Shown: positions 11,833 through 22,560 of the stretch, piece by piece | How the letters are laid out: the number at the start of each line of letters is the position of its first letter | How positions within the stretch are numbered: position 1 is the stretch's first letter | NCBI GenBank assembly: GCA_035578175.1 | Contig: JAQMRL010000004.1 | Coordinates: forward strand, 76,559,401 to 76,623,400 | Origin: Catonia carolina | Taxonomy: Eukaryota; Arthropoda; Insecta; Hemiptera; Achilidae | Reading direction: 5' to 3' | DNA: 64,000 bases | Notes under the pieces: generated by a model | What the model was told of the DNA's origin: nothing | Databases searched by the model: none | What the model saw: the letters and a program-made list of their open reading frames with translations, nothing else | Translations under genes and position numbers: made by a program

Positions 11833-12160
11833 TTTTTTGGTTGGGTTTTGCATGTTATATCTAAGTAGAGTCTTTTCTTTTTCTCCATGTAATAGATATT
11901 CTATGTTTTGGCATTCATTGTTCAGAGGTGTTACTCTGTTTATATTACCAATAATTGGTCTACTTTGGGTTATTGAAACTGGTAATACTTCCTTCAGATA
12001 TTGTAAATGCATAACTTTTTATTAAATATTGTCACGAGTTTTGTTTGGGAGAGACCATCACGCGCCCTTCCTCTAATTTTTTTTGAACTAAAGCTTAAAA
12101 ATTGTATTTAAAGCAACTTTGAATATGTTGTTGAGTACAAATGAATAATAAAAGATAAAA

Positions 12161-13098
12161 AATTTGGTGTGAAACACTCACACAACTTTCTCTTGCCAAT
12201 GCAAATGATTAATAATAAACCTAACATCATTAATAAAATATTAGAAATAAACAAAAACTAACCTCAAAAACATAACCTTATTTTAATCATGAGTGAAACA
12301 CTCAAAATGAAAATCAACCTCAGTCTGGCTTAAAAATACGGAAAATCACTATTTCACGCTAAACTAGGCTCTGTAGAGAAAAATACGTTAAATAAAAGTT
12401 GTAGATCTTTAAATTTCCTATAAATTTGGTTATATACACTTTTGTCGTAAAATGCATACTAAGGCCAAAATCTTAAAAAAATCGATTTTTCACACGTTTT
12501 CGTGAGAAAAAATCAGAAAATCGCTAATTACTGCTAAACTAAGCGTCATACAAAAAAATGTTTGAAACAGAAGTTGTAGGTTTTTAAATTCTCTACAACT
12601 TTTATTATATAAGTTTTTGCGCTAAAATTTATATTAAAGCCGTAATCTTAAAAAAACAACGTTTTTACGTGAAAACAGCCTCACCGAGAATTTCAGCAAA
12701 CATGGCGCCTACCCTATCTTGTAGAGAATAAAAAATTGAGTAAAATAGGCGATTTTAAAAAAAATCGTAGGACCAGTTTTTGAGAAAATCGCAAAAAACT
12801 GAAAAATTATACGAATAAACTACTACTTCCGGTTGACCGATTTTGATGAAAATGTTCGTGTCGCGTCCGGTAGTGGTATGTAACTTAAGTTTCAAGTTTC
12901 AAGTTCGTACGATGTTCCGTTCTTGAGATATTCTGTTCACACACAGACACACACACACACACAGACCAATCGCTAAAAACATGTTTTTTGGGTTCAGGGG
13001 GTCTGAAAACGTATAGATCCGGTGAAAACTCGATTTTGAAAAATCGACATGAAAACAATACTTTCCTTCCTACATATTCATATAGGCAAGAGAAAGTA
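12161..13098 (-). mobile_element. HINE-like element, copy 1
   Basis: In minus sense it starts at ACTTTCTCTTGCC and ends with the hairpin GTGTGA-GTGTT-TCACAC and CAGA. It carries a GT/CA microsatellite near 12943-12962. Two diverged copies of an internal ~150-bp module (aaaagttgtag, then taaggcc or taaagcc) lie in tandem. It is nearly identical to the copy at 39142. Confidence 0.85.
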
Positions 13099-13309
13099 AA
13101 AATGGCCTTTAGAATAAGACAAATGGTATATTTTGTTTTATTAGGGGGTAAAAATCTTGTTTGGGAATGGTAATAATTTGGTAAAACATAATTGGGTAAA
13201 GGTAAAACATAATTTGAAAGCAACTTTGAAACTTTTTGAGTAAATTTCAATAAGGAAATGTAGAAAACCATCTTTAAAGTAAGATAAATAATTTGTGTTA
13301 TATTCCAAT

Positions 13310-14247
13310 TTTTACTTTCTCTTGCCTATATGAATATATAGGAAGGAAAGTATTGTTTTCATGTCGATTTTTCGAAATCGAGTTTTCACCGGATCTATAC
13401 GTTTTCAGACCCCCTGAACCCAAAAAACATGTTTTTAGCGATTGGTCTGTGTGTGTGTGTGAACAGAATATCTCAAGAACGGAACATCGTACGAACTTGA
13501 AACTTGAAACTTAAGTTACATACCACTACCGGACCCGACACGAACATTTTCATCAAAATCGGTCAACCGGAAGTAGTAGTTTATTCGTATAATTTTTCAC
13601 TTTTTTGCGATTTTCTCAAAAACTGGTCCTACGATTTTTTTTAAAATCGCCTGGTTTACTACATTTTTTATGCTCTACAAGATAGGGTAGGCGCCATGTT
13701 TGCTGAAATTCTGCGTGAGGCTGTTTTTACGTAAAAACATTTTCTTTTTAAGATTGCGGCTTTAATATGCATTTTAGCGCAAAACGTTATATAACAAAAG
13801 TTGTAGAGAATTTAAAATTCTACAACTTTTATTTCAAACATTTTTTTGTATAACGCTTAGTTTAGCGGTAATTTGCAAATTTCTGTTTTTTTCTCACGAA
13901 AACGTGAGAAAATTTGATTTTTTAAACATTTCGGCCTTAGTATGCATTTTACGACAAAAGTGTATATAATCAAATTTATAGAAAATTAAAAGATCTACAA
14001 CTTTTATTTATAGCATTTTTCTCTACAGAGCCTAGTTTAGAGAGAAAGAGTGATTTTCCGTATTTCTAAGCCAAAATGAGGTTGATTTTCATTTTGTGTC
14101 TTTCACTCATGATTAAAATTAGGTTATGTTTATTGAGGTTTGTTTTTTGTTTATTTCTTATGTTTTATTACTAATGTTAGGTTTATTATTAATTATTTTC
14201 ATTGGCAAGAGAAAGTTGTGTGAGTGTTTCACACCAGATTTTTTTAT
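13310..14247 (+). mobile_element. HINE-like element, copy 2
   Basis: This is a forward copy in inverted orientation to copy 1, about 210 bp away. It starts TTTTACTTTCTCTTGCCTAT and ends at the hairpin and CACACCAGATTTTT. The frame at 13293-13514 (FRPPEPKKHVF) recurs in other copies only because their DNA is similar. Confidence 0.85.
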
Positions 14248-14261
14248 AACTGTATCCAGGT

Positions 14262-14345
14262 TATAATAGCATTATAACTGGCTCCAGAAAGGAGTATACG
14301 AGATGTCAAGACAAGACTGATAAGCTTAAATTTGAACTTGTTAAA
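14262..14345 (-). mobile_element. LINE 3'-tail fragment
   Basis: The sequence tggctccagaaaggagtata, then gatgtcaagacaagactgat, matches the jockey-like 3' UTR seen at 17220-17285, in minus sense and without coding part. Confidence 0.5.
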
Positions 14346-14526
14346 TTTATTTGTTACCACTTCTTAATAGATGAAGGTGTTATGTAACAAAAATATAGTT
14401 TTGAGAAAAATACAATGAAAAATTCTAAAAATTCCCATCATTTTATGAATTGTCTGACTTTCATTTTTGCACTTGTATATTAATGTCCCTTCATGAAAAT
14501 TTATATTATTGAATTTTACTTCTTAA

Positions 14527-14985
14527 TTTTTTTTTTTTTTTTTTTTTTTTTTTAGGCCCTCATTGGAGCAAAATTAATCGATTTATAGAAGATCCCTAGT
14601 TATTCCTCTTATTTGCCCAGTAGTTCTTCATCCTCTGCGACACTCTCGCCCTATCCTCCACAGTCCAATGTCTGTTTGTCTGCCTTTTAGGTACTTCTGG
14701 AAATTTCGTGTTTGGATTTTTGATCTTATATCCTTCTTCTCTGTTCAAAATCTGTGTGTCTGAGGTATCCAGGTCCTGCAGATCCTGTTTTCCAATCTTC
14801 AGTAACGAGTTTACGTTCAGAGTGGCAAAATAGGTGAATCCTATATTCTTAGACAAATTTGAACCCAAACGTCCAGCATATTTGTTATCTTTTTGGTGCT
14901 GGCCCACCGGATCCGAATGCCAGCTTCCCTGTCCTTCGCCAGGCGGTGGATTTATCCCAAGAAGACCTTCCATATTTTTTATAAC
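14527..14985 (-). pseudogene. internally deleted LINE (endonuclease start joined to C-terminus)
   Basis: A minus-strand frame of 125 codons (14973 to 14596) contains FATLNVNSLLKIGKQ, which looks like the first strand of a LINE APE-type endonuclease. It then runs directly into a basic C-terminal tail (RHWTVEDRARVSQRM), followed by the 3' UTR and a ~29-base poly-A tract (T's at 14527-14555). The rest of the endonuclease and the whole RT are missing. The endonuclease identity is inferred from one motif. Confidence 0.55.
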
Positions 14986-15520
14986 ATTCTTATGATTGTA
15001 ATGACTTTATCCATTAAAAATTTGTATTGTGCACTATCTCCTCTGAAATAGGATGAACAATATTTACTGTAAATAACACAAAACAATTTTCTTATAAAGA
15101 AATTAAAAAAAAACATAAATTCATTACTTCACTTTTCTGCTGATACAGATAAAATATCTATTACCATAGTTAACGGTTTTATTCTAAAATGAAAATGCCT
15201 TCTAATGAAGGAAGAAAAGTGCCAAGTAATTATATCATCTTCATTCATTAAAAAGCATAAATTTAGCAGTACATATCACATAAATCCACTAGTGTTTTCT
15301 TAGAATTTAGAGATAGAGTATTCTACCTCATCTGCAGAACTTAGTATACACATAGCGTTTTTATCAGTCACAAAAACTCAATTTATGAAAATTGTTACAT
15401 AGCACCTTTATCCACTAAGCTCTTCAACTGTACTTGCTTACTTTAATAAGCGTGTTATCCAACCATTTGTATCAAATAATACACAGTTTGCCTCAATGTG
15501 TTCTTAGAAGTTTATATATA
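14986..15520. other. noncoding stretch
   Basis: This is AT-rich sequence without a recognised gene, repeat or RNA. Confidence 0.4.
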
Positions 15521-15625
15521 GGGTGATTCAAAAAGAGCGCCGGTTTTGATATATCAAATTAAGAGATTTATTTTATTGAAAAACTGAAAATAAATACATC
15601 AACAAGTTCATCTTACCTTCCGATT

Positions 15626-16305
15626 TCATGTATGAAAAATGATGTCATGCATGTGTCCTCCTCTACTGCGCTGGCATGCATCAACTCTGTCCATGAAATT
15701 GGATATTACTGCACGACAAGTTTCGACTTCCATTTGCCCGATAACCCGTCGAATTTCCTCCTTCAAGTCATTGATGTTTCGGGGTTTATTGGCATACACC
15801 AATGACTTCAGATAACCCCAAAGAGGAAAGTCACAAGGCGTCAAGTCACACGACCTTGGTGGCCATTGATGGTCGGAATTACGAGAAATGATGCGATCCT
15901 GGAACCGTTCACGGAGCAACAACATTGTTTCTCGTGCAGAAACTGAATTTTATACGGGTGATATTGGAGATCGTACCGAAGAATTCTCCGTACAGAAGAA
16001 CATCGTAAACCCAATTGTTGAGAACGGCGACATATTGATTTTGCTGGGCTAACAGCCACACTGTCACGAACCAACGCAACGTTCTGCTCAGTTCGGCCAG
16101 AACGACGACGTCCAGAACTTTTAAGGTCGACTGTTGAACCCGTCTCAAAAAACTTTTTCATGAGCCTGCGAACTGTTGATTCATTCGGTGCTTCATTACG
16201 TCCTAGAGTACCGCGAAGTCGCCTGACAGTAGCCGCATAACTCTCTCCACTCTGGTAAAATGTTTTAACGATTAACACTCGTTGTGCAATAGTAAACTTC
16301 TCCAT
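15626..16305 (-). pseudogene. DUF4817-type transposase, frame-broken and internally deleted
   Basis: The start at 16305 (MEKFTIAQRVLIV) fits the family N-terminus. The HTH region spans about residues 8-60, and the deletion falls after about residue 120 (HEKQ). The remaining C-terminal part begins around RERFQDRIISRNSDHQWPPR and ends with RSRGGHMHDIIFHT. With only one of three catalytic acids left it cannot encode an active transposase. Closely related N-termini occur at 38782 and 44245. Confidence 0.8.
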
Positions 16306-16503
16306 GGTTAGACACAGACTGCGAGAGTACTACACTGCGAACAAGAGAAACTACAACTGAATCGTCAATCGGAATGTTCTCCGAAATAGAAATGAGGTCT
16401 AACAATGTTGCCAACCGATAAACAAAAATTTACCATTTCATATAATGAATTAATATAATAATTTCACTAACCTTCTTTTTAAACTGCGTCACCTTTATTG
16501 TAA

Positions 16504-16550
16504 TTTCTACTTACACGTGTTTCGGTGGATCCACCATCATCAGAGTAAAT
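16504..16550 (-). ncRNA. minimal hammerhead ribozyme-like motif, opposite arm
   Basis: This is the reverse-complement partner of the motif at 16639-16686. CTGATGA is at 16543-16537 on the minus strand, with the same stem II, GAAA, CACGTG and TA. On any one transcript the two arms are mutually complementary, so ribozyme folding competes with hairpin formation. Confidence 0.65.
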
Positions 16551-16638
16551 GAAAAAACAGTTTTATACAAGTGACTGAAGATGTATCATCTTCTGTAAAT
16601 TTTAAATAATGTGAAAAAATTTTTAGTTTCAATTTTTC

Positions 16639-16686
16639 ATTTACTCTGATGATGGTGGATCCACCGAAACACGTGTAAGTAGAAAT
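16639..16686 (+). ncRNA. minimal type I hammerhead ribozyme-like motif
   Basis: CTGATGA (16646-16652) is followed by one extra T, stem II GGTGG/CCACC with an AT loop, GAAA (16666-16669), the palindrome CACGTG as stem III, and TA (16676-16677). Stem I is formed by ATTTACT (16639-16645) with AGTA and AAT (16678-16681, 16684-16686) around a two-base bulge. The predicted cleavage is after A16677 (triplet GUA). The extra U after CUGAUGA departs from the textbook core but recurs in the second element. Confidence 0.7.
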
Positions 16687-17027
16687 TACAATAAAGGTGA
16701 CGCAGTTTAAAAAGAAGGTTAGTGAAATTATTATATTAATTCATTATATGAAATAGAAATAATTTCAAACTGCAGGATGCATTATAAAGATTTATTTTTG
16801 AAAAATTTACCAGCTGTTTGAAAACCGGCGCTCTTTTTGAATCACCCGTTATTTCTCAACCAAAAACTATTTGCAAAGGAATTTGTGTGCACTGTAAAAT
16901 GTTTCATTAATCAAGTATTTGTTTTAAACAAACTTAAATTACACAACTTTTTAAAGCTTCTGGTAATTTATCGATGCATATGTTAGTTAAGTTGGTTTTT
17001 CCTAAAACTAATTCTATTCTATTTAAT

Positions 17028-17188
17028 GCCTAATATACGTTCCAATCTGTTTAATTTGGAGCAGTAAGCAACACCATGACGATACAAGATGAGGATGATA
17101 TATATGTTGTGTAAATGAATTGTAGTTTTGTACAGACTTACGCCGACCATTCCTGAGAGAGTATGGTTAATTAAACCCCAACCATCAA

Positions 17189-17189
<1 letters not shown>
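17028..17189 (-). mobile_element. tRNA-derived SINE (group 2), 3' part, split by a LINE
   Basis: Minus-sense SINE body (gagagagtatggttaat and ccaaccatcaaag). The matching continuation (tacactggtaaccactgtct) resumes at about 17984, so a LINE inserted into it. Confidence 0.75.
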
Positions 17190-17222
<33 letters not shown>

Positions 17223-17980
17223 ACTTGCATCCTGGAGACTCCAAAGGGAGTATAGGACATGTCAAGGTAAAATTGATGAACTGAAAGTTTATCACCAATG
17301 TAATAAATTTACTACTTACCACCAAAATTTGTTTTTGCTACTGCTTACTTCAGTAGGCTTGTCATGAACCCTAATGAATTAAATATCACACACAATAAAT
17401 AATAAAAATAAATCAAACACAATGATAAATTCATCACTTACCAATAATTTCCCCCTACCACTGGTTAACTCAGCAGGCTTGTCATGAACCCCTTTGTATC
17501 AAATTGTACACAATATTTGTTTAATTCAAGTTAAATACCAAAACTATTTAGAAAGGAATTCGTGCACACTGTAAAATGTTTCATCAATCAAATATTGTTT
17601 TAGCTTTTTTTTAAAATGACTTAAATTGTCACAACTTTTTAAACCTTGAGGCAATTTATTGATGTATTTTCTACCTGCATAAGTTGGTTTTTGTTCAAAT
17701 AATTTAGTGTTGTGATTAGCAACATAATAATCGATTCTGTTTCTTGTGTAGTGGTTGTGAACATCTAAATTCTGTAAAAAGGTATTTTTCTTTACGTACA
17801 TTATCACTTCAAAAATGTACAAAGAAGGAACCGTGAGCAATTGCAGATCTTTAAATAGTGATCTGCATGAGGTAAGGTGGTTGACTCCCATCATACACCT
17901 AATAGCTTTTTTCTGTATTTTAAAAACTCTTTCCATGTTACCCTGTGATGAATTACCCCATACTAATATGGCATGGTAAT
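17190..17980 (-). pseudogene. 5'-truncated jockey-like LINE
   Basis: The poly-A tract (T's at 17190-17219) and the 3' UTR are followed, in minus sense, by an uninterrupted C-terminal RT frame down to 17544. It contains LVWGNSSQGNMERVFKIQKK, AIRCMMGVNHLTSCR and LFEQKPTYAGRKYINKLP, and ends ETFYSVHEFLSK. The fingers and palm are missing. It interrupts a group 2 SINE. A related + strand copy is at 56345. Confidence 0.85.
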
Positions 17981-18057
17981 AAGTACACTGGTAACCACTG
18001 TCTAAATCCATAGAAATGTCTTAACATATAGTTTTCTTTCAACCCAAACAAAAATTG

Positions 18058-18267
18058 TAATTTTTTTTTTTTTTTTTTTTTTTATTTATTTAACGTTGCA
18101 TCAACTGCAATGGTCATTAGCGATGACGTTAGGGTGTAACTTTGTACAGTAGAGGATAAAATGATTTTTTTGTAACGTATGAAAATATGCCGTGCCTGAG
18201 TGGGATTCGAACCCAGGACCACATGATGAGAGGCGAGCACGTTACCAACTACACCAATGCGGCCAGA
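18058..18267 (-). mobile_element. tRNA-derived SINE (group 1), copy 1
   Basis: In minus sense a tRNA-like head has A box TGGTGTAGTTGGTAACGTG and B box GGTTCGAATCC. The body ends in a poly-A tail (T's at 18060-18083). AAATTGTAATTTT-like duplications flank it. All five group 1 copies in this window lie on the minus strand. Confidence 0.85.
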
Positions 18268-18719
18268 TGAAATTGTAATTTTGTTTTCACACAAATCTAT
18301 AACATTCATCTCATGTTAATAATTAATGAATAATAAATTAGAAAAAAATTACTTATATTGTCAAAAATAATAATAATTTAGTACTGTTTTTAAATGTAAA
18401 AATTTTATCATGTTACAAATATATTTATAATAATAATTATTATTATTAAAAATATTAACATAGTGTTTTAACTATTATTACTATTACGTACTTAATACTT
18501 GTGTATATATTATTATATAATGAACCGGTTAGAAAATGAATTGTTTATCTTTTTTCTTACGAAAAGTTCATAGATTTAATTACTATTATTATTACAATTG
18601 AACCTTGTTAAGCCAGATCAATTGAGCCCAAAACTGATTCGGGATGATGAAAATCCGGGCTAGCACTTCATGAACGATCAACCTTCCACTACTTCAGTTG
18701 ACTTACCAATTTTTGTACA
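18268..18719. other. AT-rich noncoding stretch
   Basis: TAA/ATT-rich sequence. A stretch near 18600-18665 (gaaccttgttaagccagatc, ccgggctag) resembles a decayed pogo/Tigger-type terminus but has no partner. Confidence 0.3.
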
Positions 18720-18727
18720 GTAGGGAT

Positions 18728-19618
18728 TAGACAAGAGACAAAAGAACTGTCACTGTGAACGAGTCACGGTTACTTATAATTTACGGTGACCACAGTTATT
18801 CAGATAGGCGAGTAACCGTTCCTCAGTCACTGTTACAAAGATCGCTATTCATTCTCTGTTCACTGTTTAAGGCAGGACGACATGGCGACCCTAATTCTAC
18901 AGATAAAAGAGTAACAGACCTCTCGTTCTCCCAATCACTTTTACAAAAATCAGTTACTTACTCATTCACTGTTCACTGTCACTTTTAAGACAGGCTGGCC
19001 CCTATGATAGCTACGTAAGATATGTTGGTCTGTTCACTGGGCTTAGTGCTCTCCTTTGATAACCGGCACATCCATTCTCTTTTACTTCAATTTTTACGCA
19101 CTCTTCTCTCTCCCTCTCTCAGTCTTTTCCCCTTGTTGTGTTTTTCATCTACTAGACTAAACAAAACGAGGGTAGTTCCTATACATTTTTGATCACGGTA
19201 ACATAATTACATTACAGTGTTATTTTTATTGCACGCCATGTTCTACCTAGCTATTTTATTTATATTGTGCGTTGTTAATTTTTTCAGTTGTAAATTGTTT
19301 CTTGTACTTTTTTCTTTTTTATACAAAATGTTCTTTTTATTACTAATTTGGGATACCTTGTGTTAATCAGTTTTAGGCTAAATTTTTATTTTGAGTTATA
19401 TGTTGCCCATTTTTTTAATTTATCAAAACTTCAGTTGTTATCATTAAATAACAACTGAAATCATGATTATTATTATTTCATGATAACAACTGAAAAATAT
19501 ACTAAGTATTTACACAGTTATTACTTAATCACTAGTAACTACTAAAAATAACGGTGAATGCAAAATCACTGTCACCGTGATCACGGTGACTGGTTGAAAC
19601 AGTGAACGCTCTTCACTA
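18728..19618. mobile_element. hAT-like MITE with 8-bp target duplication
   Basis: GTAGGGAT occurs at 18720-18727 and 19619-19626. The bounded 891 bp begins TAGACAAGAG and ends CTCTTCACTA, whose complement TAGTGAAGAG matches the left end at 8 of 10 positions. GTCACNGTGA-type words repeat in both sub-terminal regions (near 18745-18850 and 19570-19605), as in hAT elements, where transposase binds such repeats. No coding capacity is seen. The 8-bp duplication is the deciding evidence. Confidence 0.8.
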
Positions 19619-19654
19619 GTAGGGATTTCCGTACTCTGGGCAACCATAAGAATT

Positions 19655-19745
19655 GAGGAAGGCAATTGTAAACCATCTCACTCCTTGTTTTACTTTGTAA
19701 AGGCCCTAGATATTCAAACCAGCCTTTCGGCTTATGAGCTAAATA
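19655..19745 (+). mobile_element. fragment of retroposon RC-1
   Basis: Only the 3' quarter is present (gaggaaggcaattgtaaacc to aaccagcctttcggcttatg). Confidence 0.65.
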
Positions 19746-19771
19746 ACAACAAGAATTGATTATAATAGTAC

Positions 19772-19834
19772 AAAAAAGTTTTGAGATTTGCCTCTATTAT
19801 AGTAACTATAGAGGCTAATCTCAAAACTTTTCTG
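19772..19834. repeat. short perfect-arm hairpin
   Basis: GTTTTGAGATT and GCCTCTA return as TAGAGGC and AATCTCAAAAC around an ~11-bp loop. No element family is recognised. Confidence 0.7.
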
Positions 19835-20049
19835 TATTATTTATTTAAAGTTCAACATTAAAACTTTTGGGTTGGAATTTTTAATTTGCTTCTCTCTTTT
19901 TTGCTGTTTTTATTGTTCAAACTTTGCGCTCCTGGGCATGTGTCTTAAGTGTTCGTTTTTAAAATCAGTGCCACGTTGCGATACAGTTTAGTATAGCACA
20001 ATTGTGTGCTCCAATTAAATCAATCTCCCTGTAATTCTCACAGCACAAA

Positions 20050-20182
20050 ATACATTGTTTTTATTTTAAATCGCACTGATAACTTGGACATTTGCGATTA
20101 CAATGGGTTTTGGTACTGAAACAATAGGTTTTAATATGTTAAAATATCCTGACCCTAGCCAGGAATCAAACTTGGCATTGTT
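20050..20182 (-). mobile_element. SINE (group 3), head truncated
   Basis: The body (gggttttggtactg) and the start of the B-box region (ctgaccctagccaggaat in + sense) match 53690-53836. The head beyond the B box is lost. Confidence 0.55.
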
Positions 20183-20465
20183 TTTTTTATTTTCTAAAAT
20201 ATTTATTTTAAAATCGTAACTCCCTTTGATTGGTGTTTTGTAAATTGTTGATGATGTGACCTTAAATAAATAAGTTAAACTGAAATATAAAACAAAACAA
20301 TTTTGTATATTTGCAATTTTTATTATTCCTACTTTTTTAATTTAATTTATTATCAGTTAAACTTATTCAAATATTTGTTTCAAAATTATGTTGTAATTGA
20401 TCAGATTATGTTCAAATTATTTTGTTATATAATTAATTTTTTCTTGATTAGGTTTATTTAAAATT

Positions 20466-20584
20466 GCATTAACAGCTCTATTATGAGCAACCATGGTGGA
20501 AAATTAGCAGACCTTAGCTGGAAATCGAACCCAGGACCTCCGCGTTGTAGGCTAGCGCGCTACCATTACGCTACTGAGGCGGCC
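20466..20584 (-). mobile_element. tRNA-derived SINE related to group 3
   Basis: In minus sense: GGCCGCCTCAGTAGCGTAAT with an A box, anticodon-like arm, and B box GGTTCGATTTC. A cloverleaf is only partly formed and the body continues into an AT-rich tail, so this is a SINE head rather than a tRNA gene. Confidence 0.7.
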
Positions 20585-20865
20585 ATAATTAATTTAGTTT
20601 GTTCCATTTTGTTAATTAAAATGCTAACTGTTTTAATGGACAGTTGTTATTAAAGTTGGATTCTGAATGTGAACACTGTACAAGATTAAAATCTATTCCA
20701 AACATTTTGAATTGTCATATGTAATATTTATTATTTTTACGATTATTTATTTTAATATATTATTATTTTGACTTGTCATACATAATATTTTTTATTATTT
20801 TATATAACAATAAACTTTATTTATTTAGTTCCTTTAATTAATGAATAAGGTTTCTTAGCCTTCAT

Positions 20866-21061
20866 ATTTTTTTATTTATTTAACGTCGCATCAACTACAA
20901 CGATCATTAGCGATGACGTTGGGGTGTAACTGTTTTCAATGGAGGATGAAATGATTTTTTTTTTGTAACGTATGAAAATATGCCGTGCCTGAGTGGGATT
21001 CGAACCCAGGACCGCATGATGAGAGGCGAGCACGTTACCGACTGCGCCAATGCAGCCGGCA
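20866..21061 (-). mobile_element. tRNA-derived SINE (group 1), copy 2
   Basis: Full head with B box GGTTCGAATCC and a body matching copy 1 (gcatcaactacaacgatcat in + sense). Confidence 0.85.
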
Positions 21062-21338
21062 TATTGTTATTACCTTTTTTTTAATTTTTTCTATATCAGT
21101 TTGGGTTATCTAGAGCTCAAATTTAAAGGGCATTTGCCGGCTTAAAAAAGTTCGATTGTAATATTAAATTATAATAAAATTGAAAAGTTAATAACGAATA
21201 AAAAATTTGTAGAATATTGTTTTTAATATATTATATTATTACAATTAAGTTAACTTTAGGATTTTTATACATGGGGATTAGATGGATCGTAAGTTTGAGT
21301 GAGCTGTTAAGAAACATAATAATAATAATAATAATAAT

Positions 21339-21516
21339 ACAGTAGAGCCCCGATTATCCGCGGAATTGGGTGGCAAGGGCACCGCGGATAACCCGAAAAA
21401 AGACTAAAAATGAGGCGAAAACACGAAAAAAATATTTCAGCATAAAAATTTAAAAAACTTAAAAATTTATTGTATAAAAAACATGATATATAAAACTTTT
21501 AAAATATGTACAGTTT
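21339..21516 (-). mobile_element. Tigger/pogo-like element end
   Basis: cagtagagccccgattatcc is a typical Tigger-type terminus, preceded by an AAT microsatellite (21319-21338). The inner 50 bp (tttattgtataaaaaacatg) is repeated at 23724-23776 next to a C-terminal transposase remnant. Confidence 0.6.
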
Positions 21517-21527
21517 TTTTTAATTCT

Positions 21528-22225
21528 AATTTGTGTATGTTGCAATCTGTTCAATTCAGAACAATAAGCAACCCCATGACCCAATGAGATGAGGATGATG
21601 TGTATGACATGTAAATGAGGTGTAGTCTTGTACATCAAAGTACATCGTTAACTACTATCTGCCCATAACAGACAGGTGGAGTGTTAAATTATTTACACTC
21701 AATCTGTTCACTGCAGGACTAAAATAAATAGCTCTGTTTCTTATCACATGGTCAGCCAATTAAATGACTGAATCATTAAAGAACAAAAGAGGTAGAGGTG
21801 TAAAAGACACTAATCAGAGTTATCTCCTCTTTAAGTAATGAATTTCATTATACAGCCAGACCCTGCGGTGAATGAAGTGAAAGTGTCATTTGCAGAGTGG
21901 AAAATATGTGCTTTTCAGAGGGCCCAGCATATTGATAAGCGTACTTTTCTACTCAGTGAGAAAGGCAATGGTAAACCACCTCCCTCCTTGTTTTACTTAG
22001 TAAACCTCTACAGGTTCAAACCAGCCTTTCAGCTGATGAGAACAACACAACCACTATCTAGTATTCAAATTTGTATAAAAGTACCTTCCTTTACTAGAAT
22101 TTGAACCAGGAATCTTCATCTCTGGAAATCAGCTGTTAAACAGCTGACTCATGGTGACGACTTTACCTCTAGAGACCTTAACTCTAGGGTTGGTCTAGAG
22201 TCTAGACCAACCCGGTGAGTTTTTA
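21528..22225 (-). mobile_element. tRNA-derived SINE (group 2), split by RC-1
   Basis: The SINE's 3' half is at 21528-21649 and its head at 22060-22225, with B box at 22098 (ggatttgaac-type in + sense). Retroposon RC-1 interrupts it at 21661-22048. Confidence 0.8.
21661..22048 (+). mobile_element. retroposon RC-1 inserted in a SINE
   Basis: Flanked by AACTACTATCT (21650-21660) and AACCACTATCT (22049-22059). It starts GCCCATAACAG and ends AACAACAC. The host sequence duplicated is SINE-derived, which proves the order of insertion. Confidence 0.85.
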
Positions 22226-22560
22226 ATAATTTATTGACCATAAATTTACAATCTCTTTAGAAATTTTCAAAGTACTCTCCTCCCAACTCGATGTACGCCT
22301 GACCTCCCTTCCCCCTTGTAGGTTCCCTGGATGGCCTCAATGAGGATTTCTCGTAGGCAGGCCTTCTTTTAACTTCTCCAGGGTCTTATGGTGGTGTCAT
22401 TTCAGAGTACTTTTAATCTTAGGCAACAAAAAGAAGTCAGCTGAAACAACAATCAAATTTTAGGTATTTGAGTAATTCCTGGGATTTCAATCGGTGCAGA
22501 CGTTCTTCATGTCAAAATCCTTGGTTTGGATGCTGTAAACAACTGATTTGGATATTCTGT

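Larger units (their letters stand above)
16435..16754. mobile_element. palindromic Penelope-like element end pair with two hammerhead motifs
   Basis: Two arms of about 122 bp are near-perfect reverse complements around a ~76-bp centre. Each arm holds a hammerhead-like core. The unit lies within the DUF4817-type transposon. No reverse transcriptase is encoded. Penelope-like elements are known to carry minimal hammerhead ribozymes in their terminal repeats, and those repeats can lie inverted, so a deleted pair of such repeats is the best explanation. Confidence 0.7.
15521..16847 (-). mobile_element. Tc1/mariner-superfamily element of DUF4817 type, deleted
   Basis: Inverted ends GGGTGATTCAAAAAGAGCGC and its complement at 16821-16847 define the element. 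On the minus strand one frame (16305-15841) gives an HTH N-terminus: MEKFTIAQRVLIVKTFYQSG, NESTVRRLMKKFFETG and RRRSGRTEQN. A second, overlapping frame (15925-15626) gives the C-terminus with PPRSCDLTPCDFPLWGYL, holding the last catalytic Asp. The central part with the first two acidic residues is deleted and the halves are in different frames. A palindromic ribozyme-bearing element is inserted in its 5' UTR at 16435-16754. Confidence 0.85.

Noticed and set aside
13293..13514. Conserved small protein containing FRPPEPKKHVF and CVCVC, also at 55147-55425
   Set aside because: The frame crosses a GT microsatellite, differs in length in each copy, and is shared only because the HINE-like DNA is similar.
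16566..16595. Third hammerhead-like core in the centre of the first palindrome (CTGAAGATG)
   Set aside because: It forms a simple hairpin with CATCTTCTG, and no GAAA box follows at the required position.
18180..18267. tRNA genes on the minus strand at this and four similar places
   Set aside because: They recur as units with the same ~120-bp body, poly-A tail and target duplications: tRNA-derived SINEs.
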